Shown piece after piece: positions 22,389 through 33,150 of a DNA stretch of 64,000 bases. The notes under the pieces are model-generated. The model saw only the letters and a program-made list of their open reading frames with translations, searched no databases and was not told where the DNA came from. The stretch comes from Podocnemis expansa (Eukaryota > Chordata > Testudines > Podocnemididae). Both the position numbers and the translations under genes were made by a program. Numbering within the stretch: position 1 is the first letter of the stretch; every line of letters starts with the position of its first letter. The DNA lies in assembly GCA_007922195.1 (NCBI GenBank), contig ML682223.1:1289896-1353895 (forward strand). Direction: 5' to 3'.

Positions 22389-23665
22389 ATGTCTATTTCT
22401 AGACGGAAACACTTATTTTGAAATAAGTGAATTCGAAATAAGTTATTTCAAAATAAAATCACTATTTCTAATTCACTTAAATCGAAATAAGCAAAAACCA
22501 CCAAATCGAAATAGCAAGTCTGAACAAAGGATTTGCTATTTCAATTCAGCAGAGGGGCACTATGGGAGGTGTGGCAAAATGGCTGCCTGGCTCTCACCTG
22601 GAGAGTGCAGCAGGGGAAAACAGCCCCCAGGACAAGGATCCCCCTTCCCTGCATCCCCCGCTGCTGGTGGGGCAGCAGGGGAGAGACCATGGGGCGCCCC
22701 TGCTGCCCGCCGGGTGGCAGGTGCTGGAGCTGGCTAGACCCGCTGCCCGGGCTCAGTGGCTGCCCACTGGCTGGCGAGGGCAGAGAACTAAGCGCCCCAG
22801 TCCCGCAGCCCCTGGTGGCCTACAAGTGGCCAGGGGCGAAGCCGGTTCCCCAAGCCCCCAGCCACCTGCAAGCAGCCAGAAGCCATGTCAGGTCCTGCGC
22901 CCTGGCCGCTTGCAAGCAGCCAGGGGGGTGCCGGCTTCTCCAGCCCTTGGCAGGCTCCGCAACCTCTGTTCAATTTCACCTCTGTGAAATTGACCAGAGG
23001 TTGAAGAGCCTCCCAGGGGCTGGAGGAGCTGGGACCCCCCGGTCGCTTGCAGGCTGCCAGGGGCTGAGGGAACTGGCTACACCCCTGGCCATTTGCAGGT
23101 GACCAGGGGCTGGGAGACAGGGGTGCTTAGCTAGCTCTGCCCCAGCTGCCGCACCAACAGCCGAGGAGCCCGGGAAGTGGGGCAAGCGGGCTCTGGCACC
23201 TGCCCCCAGGCAGCAGCCGCCAAGCCGTGGCTGCAGGCAAAGCCGCCTCCCACACCAGCTGCTCCCCCTGCTGCTGGCAAGTGGGGGCAGCAGGTGAAGC
23301 CGGCTCCCGCACCCTCCACCACCCCCACACCTCCCTGCACCTTGCCTCACACCCTGGCCAGGGTGCTGATGGCTCCCAGGCCAGGGTGCTGGGGGTGGGA
23401 GGGACTTCTTCCCAGGGTGCCATGCACCTGGGAGGAAGGTCCTCTGTTATATCAATATGTGCTGCATGTCAATATGACAGAGCCAGACAGGGTTATTTCA
23501 AAACCACAGTTTCAAATTAACCCTCATTTTGATATATAAGGAGGTTTTATTATATCAAAATGATTTTCCTTATTTTGAAATAAGGGAGCTTCTTATTTTG
23601 AAATAAGGAAACATCATCTGGACCTGTCAACTTTTAATTTGAAACAATGATCATTGGGTGGCCAT
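22389..23665. mobile_element. Palindromic MITE with GC-rich centre
   Basis: The outer arms (22400-22550 and 23500-23640) carry repeated TATTTTGAAATAAG and TTCGAAATA motifs, related to the MITE at 48330. The centre (22560-23440) is GC-rich. It holds a hairpin with 20-base arms, CAACCTCTGTTCAATTTCAC at 22960-22979 and its near-complement at 22984-23003, around a 4-base loop. Open frames of up to 189 codons in this block overlap on both strands and are compositional. Confidence 0.5.
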
Positions 23666-23984
23666 AGCCTACATGTTTTAATAGGAAACTTAGCTCAGCA
23701 AAATATAGACCACACAAGATTTCCTGCAAAAATAAAAAATAGAAGTCAGTTGTAATTTTATGTATATTTATTCAACTAACCTTTTTCTCAGTTCTGTTCT
23801 TACAATTTATGGTTTTGGCCTATAAAAATATTTTATAAAATTCTTTAACTATGTGTGTGATGTTTCTAATCAGGCATCCCTGAGGGTTCTGTGTTTTAAA
23901 TATTTGCTGTTGTCAAAATCAGTTAATAACCGCCCCTGCAAGATGTATGGACAATCTCATTCCAAAGTGCAAATCACAAAGACT

Positions 23985-24884
23985 CATACTATACTATTCA
24001 TAAAATAGCATGGTTATTGATATCTTTTGTCCCAGTCCACATGGCTGGGCTGTAATTTCAGCATTCTATCCATGGCTTAATGGAGTGTCTTTCTTCAAAA
24101 AAGAGTCAGTTCCTACTTGTTTTCTCAAAGGCCTTGGCAGACTATACGCTCAGATTTCTCAGCAACCCTAGCTTGCAATTTCACTCTTGTGCTATTAAGG
24201 CTCATGGGACATTCACTGTAGCCTACGGTGACATTCTTTATTCTCTACTTCTCTTGGAAAGTGACTTTCGTGATAGCCATCACTCTAATGAAGAGTTTTG
24301 GAGATCTGGATCCTCACTTAAGCCCAATACACAATGTTGTTCAAGGGCAAGGTCCAACTGTATACCCACATAGCCTTTTTCCAAAGGAGTTCTCACATTT
24401 CCACATGAACCAGGACACGTTCCTTCCATTCTGCTACTGACCACCATTTGCCAAGAGGCAAGAGCAGAGACTTCTTGATCTGAAGAAGAGGTCAGAAGCA
24501 TGCCTGATATTCTAACTGACATAAACATTTGGAAGTATCTTTAAAGTCCTTGTTGCAATGGCAGATGGGATGAAAGGCCTCCATTCTCATCCCAGAGAAT
24601 TTTGTCATGGATTATATCTTGTGTCTTTGCATGTTGTGACCTTAAAAAGGATCCTTCTTCTGCCCCGAAAATGCATTCCACAAGGGCAGATGCTTCTTCT
24701 GCAGTTTTCCTGGTACCGGTTCTGATCGAGGATAAATTGAACATGGTCTTCAACCCACTCCTTGGCATTGTGCTATTCCATGACTCATGAAACCAGAGAC
24801 AAAGCCACATTTGGAAGAGCGATACTTTATGCCAATGGATTCTGACCCCTCCTCTGCTGCATGCAGATACTGGAAGTACAGTCA
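23985..24884 (+). mobile_element. DIRS-like tyrosine recombinase relic, copy 1
   Basis: Split between frames, the + strand encodes SWKVTFVIAITLMKSFGDLD, FHMNQDTFLPF (24228-24440) and then HSTRADASSAVFLVPV near 24672. These match the order of blocks in DIRS-type YR retrotransposon recombinases (a K.TFL.AIT..KR block, FH.NQ..LP, and the catalytic HxxR motif). HxxR (HSTR) is intact here. Frameshifts and stops make it non-functional. Two further relics lie at 29806-30620 and 52100-53290. The DIRS assignment is from recalled family motifs and should be tested. Confidence 0.55.
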
Positions 24885-25432
24885 TCTGACAGCCAAACAC
24901 CTGGAGCATAAACTGGGACCATGAGGTCAGTTTAGGTACAGGCATTAGGTTATCATGCATGTTTTACCTTTTATTTCCTTTTGGTTTCTCTTGACACATT
25001 TATAATGTCATTCTGCCATGATTGACCATCCTCTCACTTAGACTTGAAATATGATGAATAAACTAGTAGTTTCATCTAAAGCTGTGTGGACTTTAGAAGT
25101 TTTGAGTGAAGAAGGCTGGGTACAATCCCTTTCTCAATTAAATGGATGGACTTGAGTTTATGCTGATGGGAGTATTTCCCAATCCCTGCGAGACAGTGGC
25201 TCCTGGTGAGGTTACTGGTGCCCAGGGTGCTCGCTTCACTACCTCTGTTACATTGTCAGGGGGCATAGACTCTCTTCTTGGGACTGACTGCATGCAACAG
25301 GCTGTATAAGACTGACTCAGGAGTGAGTGGTCACGCGGCAAAATGGACTGAAATGGAGTTCAAGAGTGGGAATCTGGGGATCACAGCAGCACACCAGATT
25401 GGATCTGGAAGCAGACTGTCATAGCTATGTAA
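24885..25432 (+). mobile_element. LTR fragment, same family as 26660-27643
   Basis: From ACCTGGAGCATAAACT the sequence follows the second half of the elements at 26660-27643 and 55853-56890, including ATGATGAATAAACTAGTAG and GTGTGGACTTTAGAA, and ends at the same TGTCATA. The first half is missing. Confidence 0.65.
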
Positions 25433-25797
25433 GTAGGATAGTAGGAGAAACTTTTTCAGTAGGGCGGTGGTGAAGAAATGGAGTGGGCATGAGGTTTGCA
25501 ATCACCATTCTTAGCTTCACAGCCCTCAGAACATCCTGTGCCCAATGTGTGTGCTATAGGTATTATAAGCATCTTTGTTGAGACAGTATGAGTCAGTGCT
25601 GTAAAAATGCACACCTTTAGGTAATGTAGGTAGGATCAGATTGGAAGGTTGGACTGCAATCTTTTTCAGAACATATCGGAGTGACAGGTGGAGTTAGAAA
25701 GGAATTCTGCTCCGCTTCCAAGTGATAGGATTTTTCAGCTTGGTACATAACAGATACTTCAGACCCTCCTCCTAAAGAAGTAAGCACTAGGATCTTG

Positions 25798-26580
25798 GGG
25801 TATGTCTACACTGGACACTTAGGTTGACCTAAGGAAGGTTAAGACAACCCACACAACGCTGCATCCATATTTGGCTTTTATTAAGTCAACTTAAATACTT
25901 CCTTAATTTGACTTATTACCACCACCTCTTAAGGCTGACTTAAGTCGATTTAATTTCCAAAGGGATAGCCGTGTTAGTCTAGTCCAGTAAAAAAACAACA
26001 AGCAGTTGTGTGGCACTTTAAGACTAACAGATTTATTTTTTGCATGAGCTTTCGTGGGAGAAGATCCCACTTCCTCAGATGCTTCGAAGATGGGTGAACT
26101 TACAGAAAGGAATGAAACTAAATGCAAGGGGGTGTAAAACATAGGATCAGGTCATAAAGTAACAGCAAATCAGAGCAGTTTACAGGCTTAAAGAATAGGA
26201 AGCCTGAAGTCAAATTTCCCTTTGTAATGTGAAAAGAACCAATAATCTCGACTGAGTCCTGCTTTCACAGAATTTAGCTTGCATATTAATTCGAGTTCAG
26301 TTGTTTCTCTTTGGAGTCTTGATGTCCCAGGTACATGTCTAACGACAGTCGTTAACAAATCCATCATCGAGTGATTAGGAAGATGGAAGTGCTCAGCAAC
26401 TGGTTTCTTTGTTCTTTGATTTCTGATATCAGCTCTGTGCTCATTCAATCTCTTACAGAGCGATCGTCCTGTTTGTCCAATATATAAGGTGTTGGTGTAG
26501 ATGGGTATGTCTACACTGGAGGCTCTGTAAACTTGACATGACAAGGTCTACTTAACAGAGCCTCCAGTGTAGACATACCT
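25798..26580. mobile_element. GTCTACAC-ended MITE split by a PLE
   Basis: The left part 25798-25957 begins GGGTATGTCTACACTGG and holds TTAAGTCGATTTAA-type palindromes like those in the uninterrupted partner at 46561-46950. A PLE fragment interrupts it. The right 77 bp (26504-26580) is itself a palindrome with 25-bp arms, GGTATGTCTACACTGGAGGC and its exact complement. Confidence 0.65.
25958..26503 (-). mobile_element. Penelope-like element 3' part: GIY-YIG endonuclease remnant and tail
   Basis: On the minus strand an open frame (26544-26188) encodes TNTLYIGQTGRSLCKRLNEH, then VAEHF, HSM, ELELICKLNS and GLSRDYWF. This matches the GIY-YIG endonuclease domain that ends PLE proteins and nicks target DNA. 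The YIG, the Arg of TGRS and a downstream EH are present. The usual upstream zinc-binding cysteines and all of the reverse transcriptase are missing, so it is a 5'-truncated copy. After a stop the same strand runs through a spacer to CATCTGAGGA, a perfect GTGGG/CCCAC hairpin, GAAAGCTCATGC, CTGTTAGTC, GTGCCAC and the end ACGGCTATCCCTTT. This copy ties the short dispersed tails in the window to a PLE. Confidence 0.85.
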
Positions 26581-26659
26581 TTGGAAAGGCAGAATACTTG
26601 ATCAAATGGTTGAATATTCTGGTCCAGGATGGAAAATGTCTGTTTTCTTTCATTCTGTG

Positions 26660-27643
26660 TATCACAAGATGCACATATGTGCACCCATGGACTATGATCT
26701 ATATGATTTTTCTGTTCACTTGAATAGTGTGATTGTGTGATGTGATGACAATTATGCCATGCAAGGTTCCCTTTTGAATCTTCCACCATATGTTTATGAT
26801 ATAATGTCTCCTGTAGTATCATGTATGTTTGCCAAGTTGAAGCATGTTACACAGTTCAGACCCTCAGAACTATCTCTAGCACAAATCCTGGAGATACATG
26901 ACAAGGGGAAAACAAATGCCTTCCCTAGCTCAGGTAGAAGTGAAGATAATCACACAGCAGCATAGAAAGGGAAGAATCAAAGACATGTGGAAACAAAGAG
27001 ACATGGAGGAGCTTGACAGTGACACTTTTTTCCTGGGAAACTCCCTCTTGAAACAAACTTGAAGTAAGATCTGGGCCCTGTCTGGCCTCAGGCAGAGACT
27101 GGCTTTACAAACATGTGATGGCCAAACATCGTAAACATAAACTTGAACTATTAGGTAGACATAATAGGTTACTATGGGTTTTTATTCTTTTTGTTTCCAT
27201 GTGGTCACTCTGAGTCATTTATACTATGATTCTGCATTGATTTGCTAACATTCCCATTTAAACTCATACTCTGATGAATAAACTACTTTTGTTTTATCTA
27301 AATCTGTGTGGATTTTAGAGGGTGTGAGTGAGGTACTGGGTATGATCCATATCTTTGTTAAATGGATGAATTTGAGACCATGGTGACTGGGAGTCAGTCC
27401 CAATTTGTGTAGGGCGGTGACTCCTGGTGTGGTAGCTGGGGCTGGGGGTACTTACTGGGGTACTATTACCTATGTGACTGGAGAGCACAAGGCCACTTCC
27501 TGAGATAGATCACAAGCAAGAGGCTGGTGTCCATTGACTCTGAGAGTGGTCACCTGGCAAAGTGGGGGAGAATTGGAACTAAGGAGTGGATACTGGGGTT
27601 CAGAGCGCCACACTAGCCCAGATCTGGGGAGCAACCTGTCATA
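26660..27643 (+). mobile_element. Solo LTR-like element, 984 bp
   Basis: The paralogous site at 47022-47040 lacks it (TTCTGTGCTTGCTATG), which fixes its limits. It starts TATCACAAGATGCAC (TGTCACAG in the copy at 55853) and ends CCTGTCATA. The flanks CTGTG (26655-26659) and CCATG (27644-27648) are a decayed 5-bp duplication. A polyadenylation signal, GATGAATAAACTACTTTTG, lies near 27273 on the + strand, giving the orientation. No internal genes are present. Confidence 0.7.
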
Positions 27644-29694
27644 CCATGCTTGTTGTGTTTGAGGGTTTCCCCTGGCTTTGTGCAGTTTCTTTATAAAGAT
27701 GGAAAATTTATAAACACCATCAGTCTGATTTTCTGAGGTCAAGAACACCTGTCCCTCCTAATGGGAGATGCTCAGTTCCTCTAAAAGCCAGGCCATATGT
27801 CTGTACACCTAAATTACAAACAATGAGGAGACTGATGCAGATGATGAGACAAGTAGTATGCTATGATGGGGAGAAACCATAGTTGTTTAAAACCTGGGAG
27901 TCAGGGCTTCTGGTTTAAAGCCTAGGCTCTGCCTTAGATTAACAGGTAAACACTTCCACATTTCTGACTCAGCTTCACTGGGACATGGTTCGAATGTATT
28001 AGCTAATATTTCAATTTAAGATCCTAGGAAGGAAGGAGCTAGAGAAGAGACACAGTGTTGCTATTGACTGGGAAACATCAAAATTCTTGGCATCAATGGT
28101 GGGTCTTCCTCAATGACTGGAAGTCAGGTATAATCATCAATATGAAGTCAGAGAATCTAAGGCCTACCTCTTCATTTTGGTACAACAGTCACTGACATTT
28201 TTAGGACTTTTGATATCACAAAAATAGTCACCTCTTCTTTAGGTCTCAAAGTGCTACCTAAAGGAGGTAAAGTGAATATCTGCACCTCTCAACCTGAATG
28301 GAATTCCAACTGATAATGAGGGAAGATTATATAAATCCTCCCCTTTATACTAAAGAATAGTAAGGTCCTTTACATACTTTTTGAATTGAAGTACAAAAGA
28401 TACACAAATGCCCCTTCATATGCCTCTGAAATGCATCCACCTCTTGGGTGGAAAGCAATGTATTTAGCATACATAGCTACAGTACACAACAATTTTGATG
28501 ACTGCCTGTCACAGGAGGGTTGGGACCAAGCCTTTCCTTGGGAGGATACTTGAATACACTCAGTGAAACAACAGCTGGTGTGTGGATATGTTGAACTTTA
28601 CTGCTTCAGTCCAATGAACCTTTAGCCTTTAAATACTGCAAAAGTTACCTTGCTCAGAAATGGAGAGGAAGCATGCAAACAAAGATCAAATGCTGACACC
28701 CCTTCAGCTACAGGTAGTTCCATACCCTCCATCTTGCTCTTGAGGGATTGTAGTGGGTGTTGCTTTAGTGTGAGGAAAGCTCCTGGACACCCCACAGGTG
28801 CAGGGTCTGCAGGTGAGATGTTGCTCCAGGCAGAAGCCCCCAGTCTTCTTGTAGCTATCCTTCCCCCCCACCACCCTGCAAAGGGTAGTTGCATTCCCAA
28901 GCTGGTTGTGACCAAATATATGATGCTATCTTTTAATAAACAGACAGTATTCTCAAGGTTACATACTTCCCAATCCACTCCACATTTGGGATGGCTCCAA
29001 GACAAATCAGCACTAGTTCAGACCAGTGCAGGAGAGGTCTTTAATGAAGCTTTTCACAGTCAAACCCAACACTGTCTCAGTAGGAGCTGCATCAGGGCAG
29101 AGATGAAGTCTGAAGTAAGCCCAATACAGAAAACCTTTGAGAAATTAGGCCTGTTAATAAAATATAGAAGTCAACTCTCTGACCGGTCAAGTAATAGACT
29201 TCAGACGGGTAGTGATCAGCTTAGTCCAGACCAGAGACTTCCTTTCAGAGAACTCATTCTGGGCCATAGACAACACAGAAGGTCTCTGAATCCTACCACT
29301 GTGCAAGACATGGCCCAAATCTTCTGTGGCATATGGCCACATTAATCTACATTGTGCAACTTACATGACTGAAGCTCTGAAGTCCTGGATAGTGTCAGTG
29401 TAACAACTAGACAGGGACACTTAAACATTGTGATTATACATCCTATCTCAGTAACCGATACCTTCTTTTAACAGAGGAAAGCATAGTCAGTCTATTCAGG
29501 ACTTCCATTCTCAAGAGCACAGTCAGAGAGCTCAGAGCAGTGTGATTTGCCCCCAAGCTTTCCAGAGCCACCTGGAGGGCAAACCAGTGTCGGTTCTTAA
29601 AGACAGCACCACAGCCATGTTATAAATAGACAGATCAGGTGGAGCAAGTCCCTCTCCCTTTTCCTCTGCATTTATTTCCCTCCCATTCAGCATG
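27644..29694. other. Duplicated intergenic block, no gene seen
   Basis: 27644-28060 matches 47040-47420 and 29075-29640 matches 51160-51720, for example GAACTCATTCTGGGCCATAG near 29250 against 51326. A 231-codon open frame at 28650-29345 has no counterpart frame in the partner and no recognisable domain, so I do not call a gene. Confidence 0.5.
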
Positions 29695-29805
29695 TTCACC
29701 CATCTTCAAAGCATCTGATGAAGTGGGATTTTCTCCCATGAAATTTCATGCAATAAATATTTTTTTTTAGTCTTTAAATGCCACAGGAATCCTTGCTTAA
29801 TTAAG
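29695..29805 (+). mobile_element. PLE tail fragment with hammerhead-like core
   Basis: Reads CATCTTCAAAGCATCTGATGA, GTGGG ... CCCAT hairpin, GAAATTTCATGC, AATAAATA, TTAGTC, ATGCCACAGGAATCC. CTGATGA starts at 29715. It abuts the start of the DIRS-like relic. Confidence 0.7.
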
Positions 29806-30620
29806 GCATACTATCCATGGATAACTGGAGGATCTTTCTTCATCAAATCAATTGCAAGCCTTTTTCTCAATGGCCTAGAAAGGCACTAACCTGAACTTCA
29901 GTAGGTCCTAAGCTTGGATCCCACTTTAGTTCTGTTGAGACTCATGGGGCCTTTAATGGAGCTTCTGATGACATGCAGTCTTTTCTATTTTCCCTGAAAA
30001 GTGACCTTCCTGATAGTGATCACTCTGGTGAAAAGAAACTTGGAAATTAGGGGCGTTATTTCAGAGGTGCCATACACAATCTTCTTCAAGGGCAAGATCT
30101 AGGTGTGTACCCGCCTAGCCTCCTTTCAGTGGTGATCTCACAATTCTAGATGAACAAGGACACATTCCTTCCATTCTTTTGCCCCAAAACACATGCCAAC
30201 AGCCAAGATCAGAGATGTCACATTCTGAGATAGATGGCAAGAACATGCCTGATATTCCAAATGACAAAATCACTCAGACAAATCAGCTGTTTGTGGCAAC
30301 AGCAGATGGGATGAAAGGCCTTCCAGTCTCACTCAAAAGAATTTTGTCATGGATTATATCTTATATCTATGCATGCTACAACCTAGTGAAGATACCTACT
30401 TCTGCCCTGACATTGCATTCAAAAATGGCAGATGTTTCTTCAGCTGCATTCCTGGTACAGGTCCTGATCCAGGATATATTCAAAATGGTCTTCAATCAAC
30501 ACCTTTGCATCACAATATTCTACCACTCAGCAAACCAGAGATTTGTCACATTTGGAAGAACATTTTGGGGATCTTGGAGGAGGAGAATAGGGATGCAGAA
30601 ATGTTCTTGAATTGACTGGT
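29806..30620 (+). mobile_element. DIRS-like tyrosine recombinase relic, copy 2
   Basis: The frame at 30179-30610 encodes NQLFVATADGMKGLPVSLKR, SWIISYIYACYNL, TLHSKMADVSSAAFLVQVLI and FYHSANQRFV, the C-terminal half of a DIRS-type recombinase in one open stretch. The catalytic HxxR has become HSKM, losing the arginine. Upstream blocks (VTFLIVITLVKR near 30001) are in other frames. Confidence 0.55.
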
Positions 30621-30864
30621 GGGGGGACAGAATATTTGGGGCAGAGCATGCAGAATCGAGATCACAGTGAAGCCAAGTGCTAAAACAGGCAGGAATGCTA
30701 CTTCAGATACAGGAGCTCAGCATCCCTGTGGATCCTTATATGTCCTCCTCACTGCTACTCACATAGACACTGAGGTCAGAACGTACCAATATTAAAATCT
30801 AGGCTGACCTGCTGCACAATGCTGGCTGAAAAACCTCATCCACCGACCCCTGTAATAAACCTCT

Positions 30865-32635
30865 AATCCAAGCATGTCCAACCTTTCTGGGAGGAGGCAT
30901 ACTATAGCGCTTTTCTCACTAGGGAAGGCAGTGTGCAGGTTTTGGATTGAGGAGGGGTGGTGAGGGAAGCTGGGAGGGAGAGGGGGTGGGATGGCAAGTG
31001 GGGGTGGTGGTAGGGAGGCCTGTGCGTGGCACTCGGGTGATTGGGGGGTTGGTACAACAAGGATGGATTGATGGGGCTTGTGGAAGATTGGGGGGCAGGG
31101 GGCTGTTGCAGGGAGGGTGGGATTGTGCAGAAAGGGAAGGGGTGGTGGGGAACAGGTGTGGTGGAAGGGGAACTCGGTGGGGGTAGTGTGTAGTGAGGTG
31201 GCAAAGGAGTGCAGGTCTACCAAACCCTGGGGTCTCCTCCACCCTGTTTTCTGGTCACACTGTGCCCCTTGCTAATGACACACCACCTGCATCCTCTGGA
31301 CCCCAGCACTGCCTCACACCCGACCACCCCATGAAACCCCGGCTGGATCTCCTCCCTGCCTCACCCAGAGCACTGTGGTCTCATCTGGACCCCACCTTTG
31401 GACTCCCCTTTTCCCCTCCCAGTCTCAGGGGCCTCTGCTGCTGCTTTGCTGTCTGGGTCCCCTGTGACCTCTCTGGCCCCTCACCAACACACTGGACCCC
31501 TTGGAGACACTCCTGGCCCCCTCCGTGCCCCCTATGACTTGTGTGCTCCTCTCATTGCCTTCCCAAGCCTCCCCTGGTCCCTCACCACCCCACTGCCCAC
31601 CCCCCTGATCCCACTGTGGCCCCACCATCTCCCAGCTATGGTCTTGCCATAGCCCAGCTGTTCCCCCATCCCCTCCCGTGGTCGCACTACATCTTTGCCC
31701 AGGCTGCACCAGCAGCCCCATCTTTGTGTCTTCCACCACCATTTCACTGTCCCCATGCTGTCTCTTTGGACACCCCAGTTTGTGGCCGCTCTGGGCCTTG
31801 CTGCAGTATTGCCATGGGCCTTTAGGGGCCAACCGGACTCCCATCAGTCTTCCCTGTAACCTTCGCTAATGCCTACCCTGCCCTATGTCCACCGAACAGG
31901 CACCCCCACATCCTATACAGGCCTTGATCTTCCTGGCCACTTGGGCAGCTGGCCTTCCCTGCTCTGAATCTCCCCAACCTCATACCAGGCCAAAACCTCA
32001 CCTGGAAGGAGCTGGAAAGGGGCAGAGTCACTCCTTGGCCAGGCCACTTCTGACCTGAGCCCAAACACGCTCAGGGAAGATTTGAAAAATGATTAAAGGG
32101 CTGGAGCACAAGCCCTATGAGGATAGACTGAAAGCATTAGGCTTATTTAGTCTGCAGAAGAGAAGATTGAGGGGGGTTTTGATAGCAAACTTCAACTACT
32201 TGAAGGGATGCTCTAAGGATGATGGAACTTGACTGTTCTCGCTGGTAACAGAGGACAAAACAAGGAGCAATGGTCTCAAGTTGCAGTTAGGGAGGTCGAG
32301 GCTGGATATTAGAAAAAACTTTTTTACTAGGCGAGTGGTGAAGCCTTGGAATGAGCTGCCAAGGGAGGTGGTGGAGTCTCCATCTTTGGAGGTGTTTAAG
32401 GCCCGGCTGGACAAAACCATGACTGGGATGGTTTAGTGGGAGTGGTCCTGCCTCTGGCAGGGGGTTGGACTAGATGACCTATGAGGTCCCTTCCAACCCT
32501 AGGATTCTAGGATTCTATGATTCTATAAAAAGGCCAAAATGTGGCCCGAGGTTTGAGGTGCCCCATGGACCAGATACATGCCCACTGTGGGACTGATTCT
32601 GGACTGTGGGCCACAGGGTGGACAAGCAAGCACTA
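30865..32635. mobile_element. C-rich composite insertion, possibly hAT-ended
   Basis: Bounded by AAGCATGTCCAACCTTTCTG at the left and CAGGGTGGACAAGCAAGC at the right, which could be inverted termini. No clean 8-bp duplication was found. 30940-31200 is G-rich and 31250-32060 is C-rich low-complexity sequence with proline-rich open frames on the + strand that look compositional. A CR1 tail lies at 32078-32526. Confidence 0.35.
32078..32526 (+). mobile_element. CR1 LINE 3' fragment
   Basis: Similar over its whole length to 49895-50339. It encodes the same C-terminal blocks ([34 protein letters not shown]), with a stop, and ends GGATTCTAGGATTCTATG ATTCTATA, the CR1 3' repeat. It is a 5'-truncated insertion and looks relatively young. 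Confidence 0.9.
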
Positions 32636-32837
32636 GCCTATGAGTGAGTTATTAAAGTCCACAAATCATGGCTTAACAACTTTAAAGAACAGAGAATTCA
32701 TTTGCGAGTGAACTGCACTCACTGCTACAGAAGAAGGCAAAAAAAAAAAAAAGCCCATTGAATGCTTGCAAATATGGGCATCCACAATTAAAGGATTTAC
32801 ATCCTCACATCCCTTTGTGTTAGGGAAGTGCTCTCCT

Positions 32838-33150
32838 ATTTTACATAGGGGAAACTGAAGCCTAGAGTAGTTTAAGATAGTGTTTTTCAAACTATGGTTT
32901 GGGACCAAGTACTGGTTTGCAGACCCTCACATACTGGGTTGTGGCACCCTCTGCTATCACTGCCAAAGGAATGAAATGTAATTTTTGGATCATGGGCATA
33001 AATGACTTTTTTTCAACGGGGTCCCAGGAAAAAAGGTTTGAAAACCAATGGTTTAAGGCATAACTCATCCAAGGTTACATGACCTTTGTGGCTGTAACTG
33101 GAACTAACCAAACTTCCAGAGGTCCAGACCAGCACATGATCCTCTAGACC
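32838..33150 (-). repeat. MIR-like SINE, antisense, copy C, interrupted by a hAT MITE
   Basis: 32838-32877 (TTACATAGGGGAAACTGAAG) and 33051-33150 (CATCCAAGGTTACATGACC) are the two halves of the same MIR-like SINE as at 1-132 and 54032-54270, separated by a 173-bp hAT MITE. Confidence 0.55.
32878..33050. mobile_element. hAT-type MITE, 173 bp
   Basis: Termini TAGTGTTTTTCAAACTATGG and GGTTTGAAAACCAATG are inverted. The flanks GTTTAAGA (32870-32877) and GTTTAAGG (33051-33058) match at seven of eight positions. Copy D has a PLE at nearly the same base instead, and copy A has neither. Confidence 0.75.

Larger units (their letters stand above)
21591..23984. mobile_element. Composite insertion splitting the DIRS-like relic
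   Basis: The 52-kb relic continues across this point, so about 2.4 kb was added here. It contains an AT-rich MITE-like stretch (about 21878-22388) and a GC-rich palindromic element (about 22389-23665). The outer ends of the whole insertion could not be fixed to a target duplication. Confidence 0.5.
25580..30800 (+). repeat. Duplicated block upstream of unit C
   Basis: Matches 46345-53900 in order. The shared landmarks are AGGAAGGAATTCTGCT-type sequence near 25700, a GTCTACAC-ended MITE, GATCCAGGATGGAAAATG near 26621, TATAAAGATGGAAA near 27691, CAGGCCATATGTCTGTAC near 27790, a block at 29075-29640, a DIRS-like relic and AGAATCGAGATCACA near 30652. It carries an LTR (26660-27643) and a PLE (25958-26503) that are absent from the partner. 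With unit C it forms the first of two large tandem copies. Confidence 0.7.

Noticed and set aside
22533..23102. 189-codon open frame and several overlapping frames in GC-rich DNA
   Set aside because: Lies inside a palindromic MITE with open frames on both strands at once, as expected from high GC and few stop codons. No domain or relative seen.
28650..29345. 231-codon open frame on the + strand
   Set aside because: The paralogous block at 51160-51720 does not keep the frame, an overlapping minus-strand frame of 127 codons exists, and no domain is recognisable. Treated as chance in repeat-derived sequence.
30792..31844. Proline-rich and glycine-rich frames on both strands
   Set aside because: The sequence is low-complexity C-rich or G-rich, the frames overlap on opposite strands, and the content is homopolymeric. 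No evidence of a gene.
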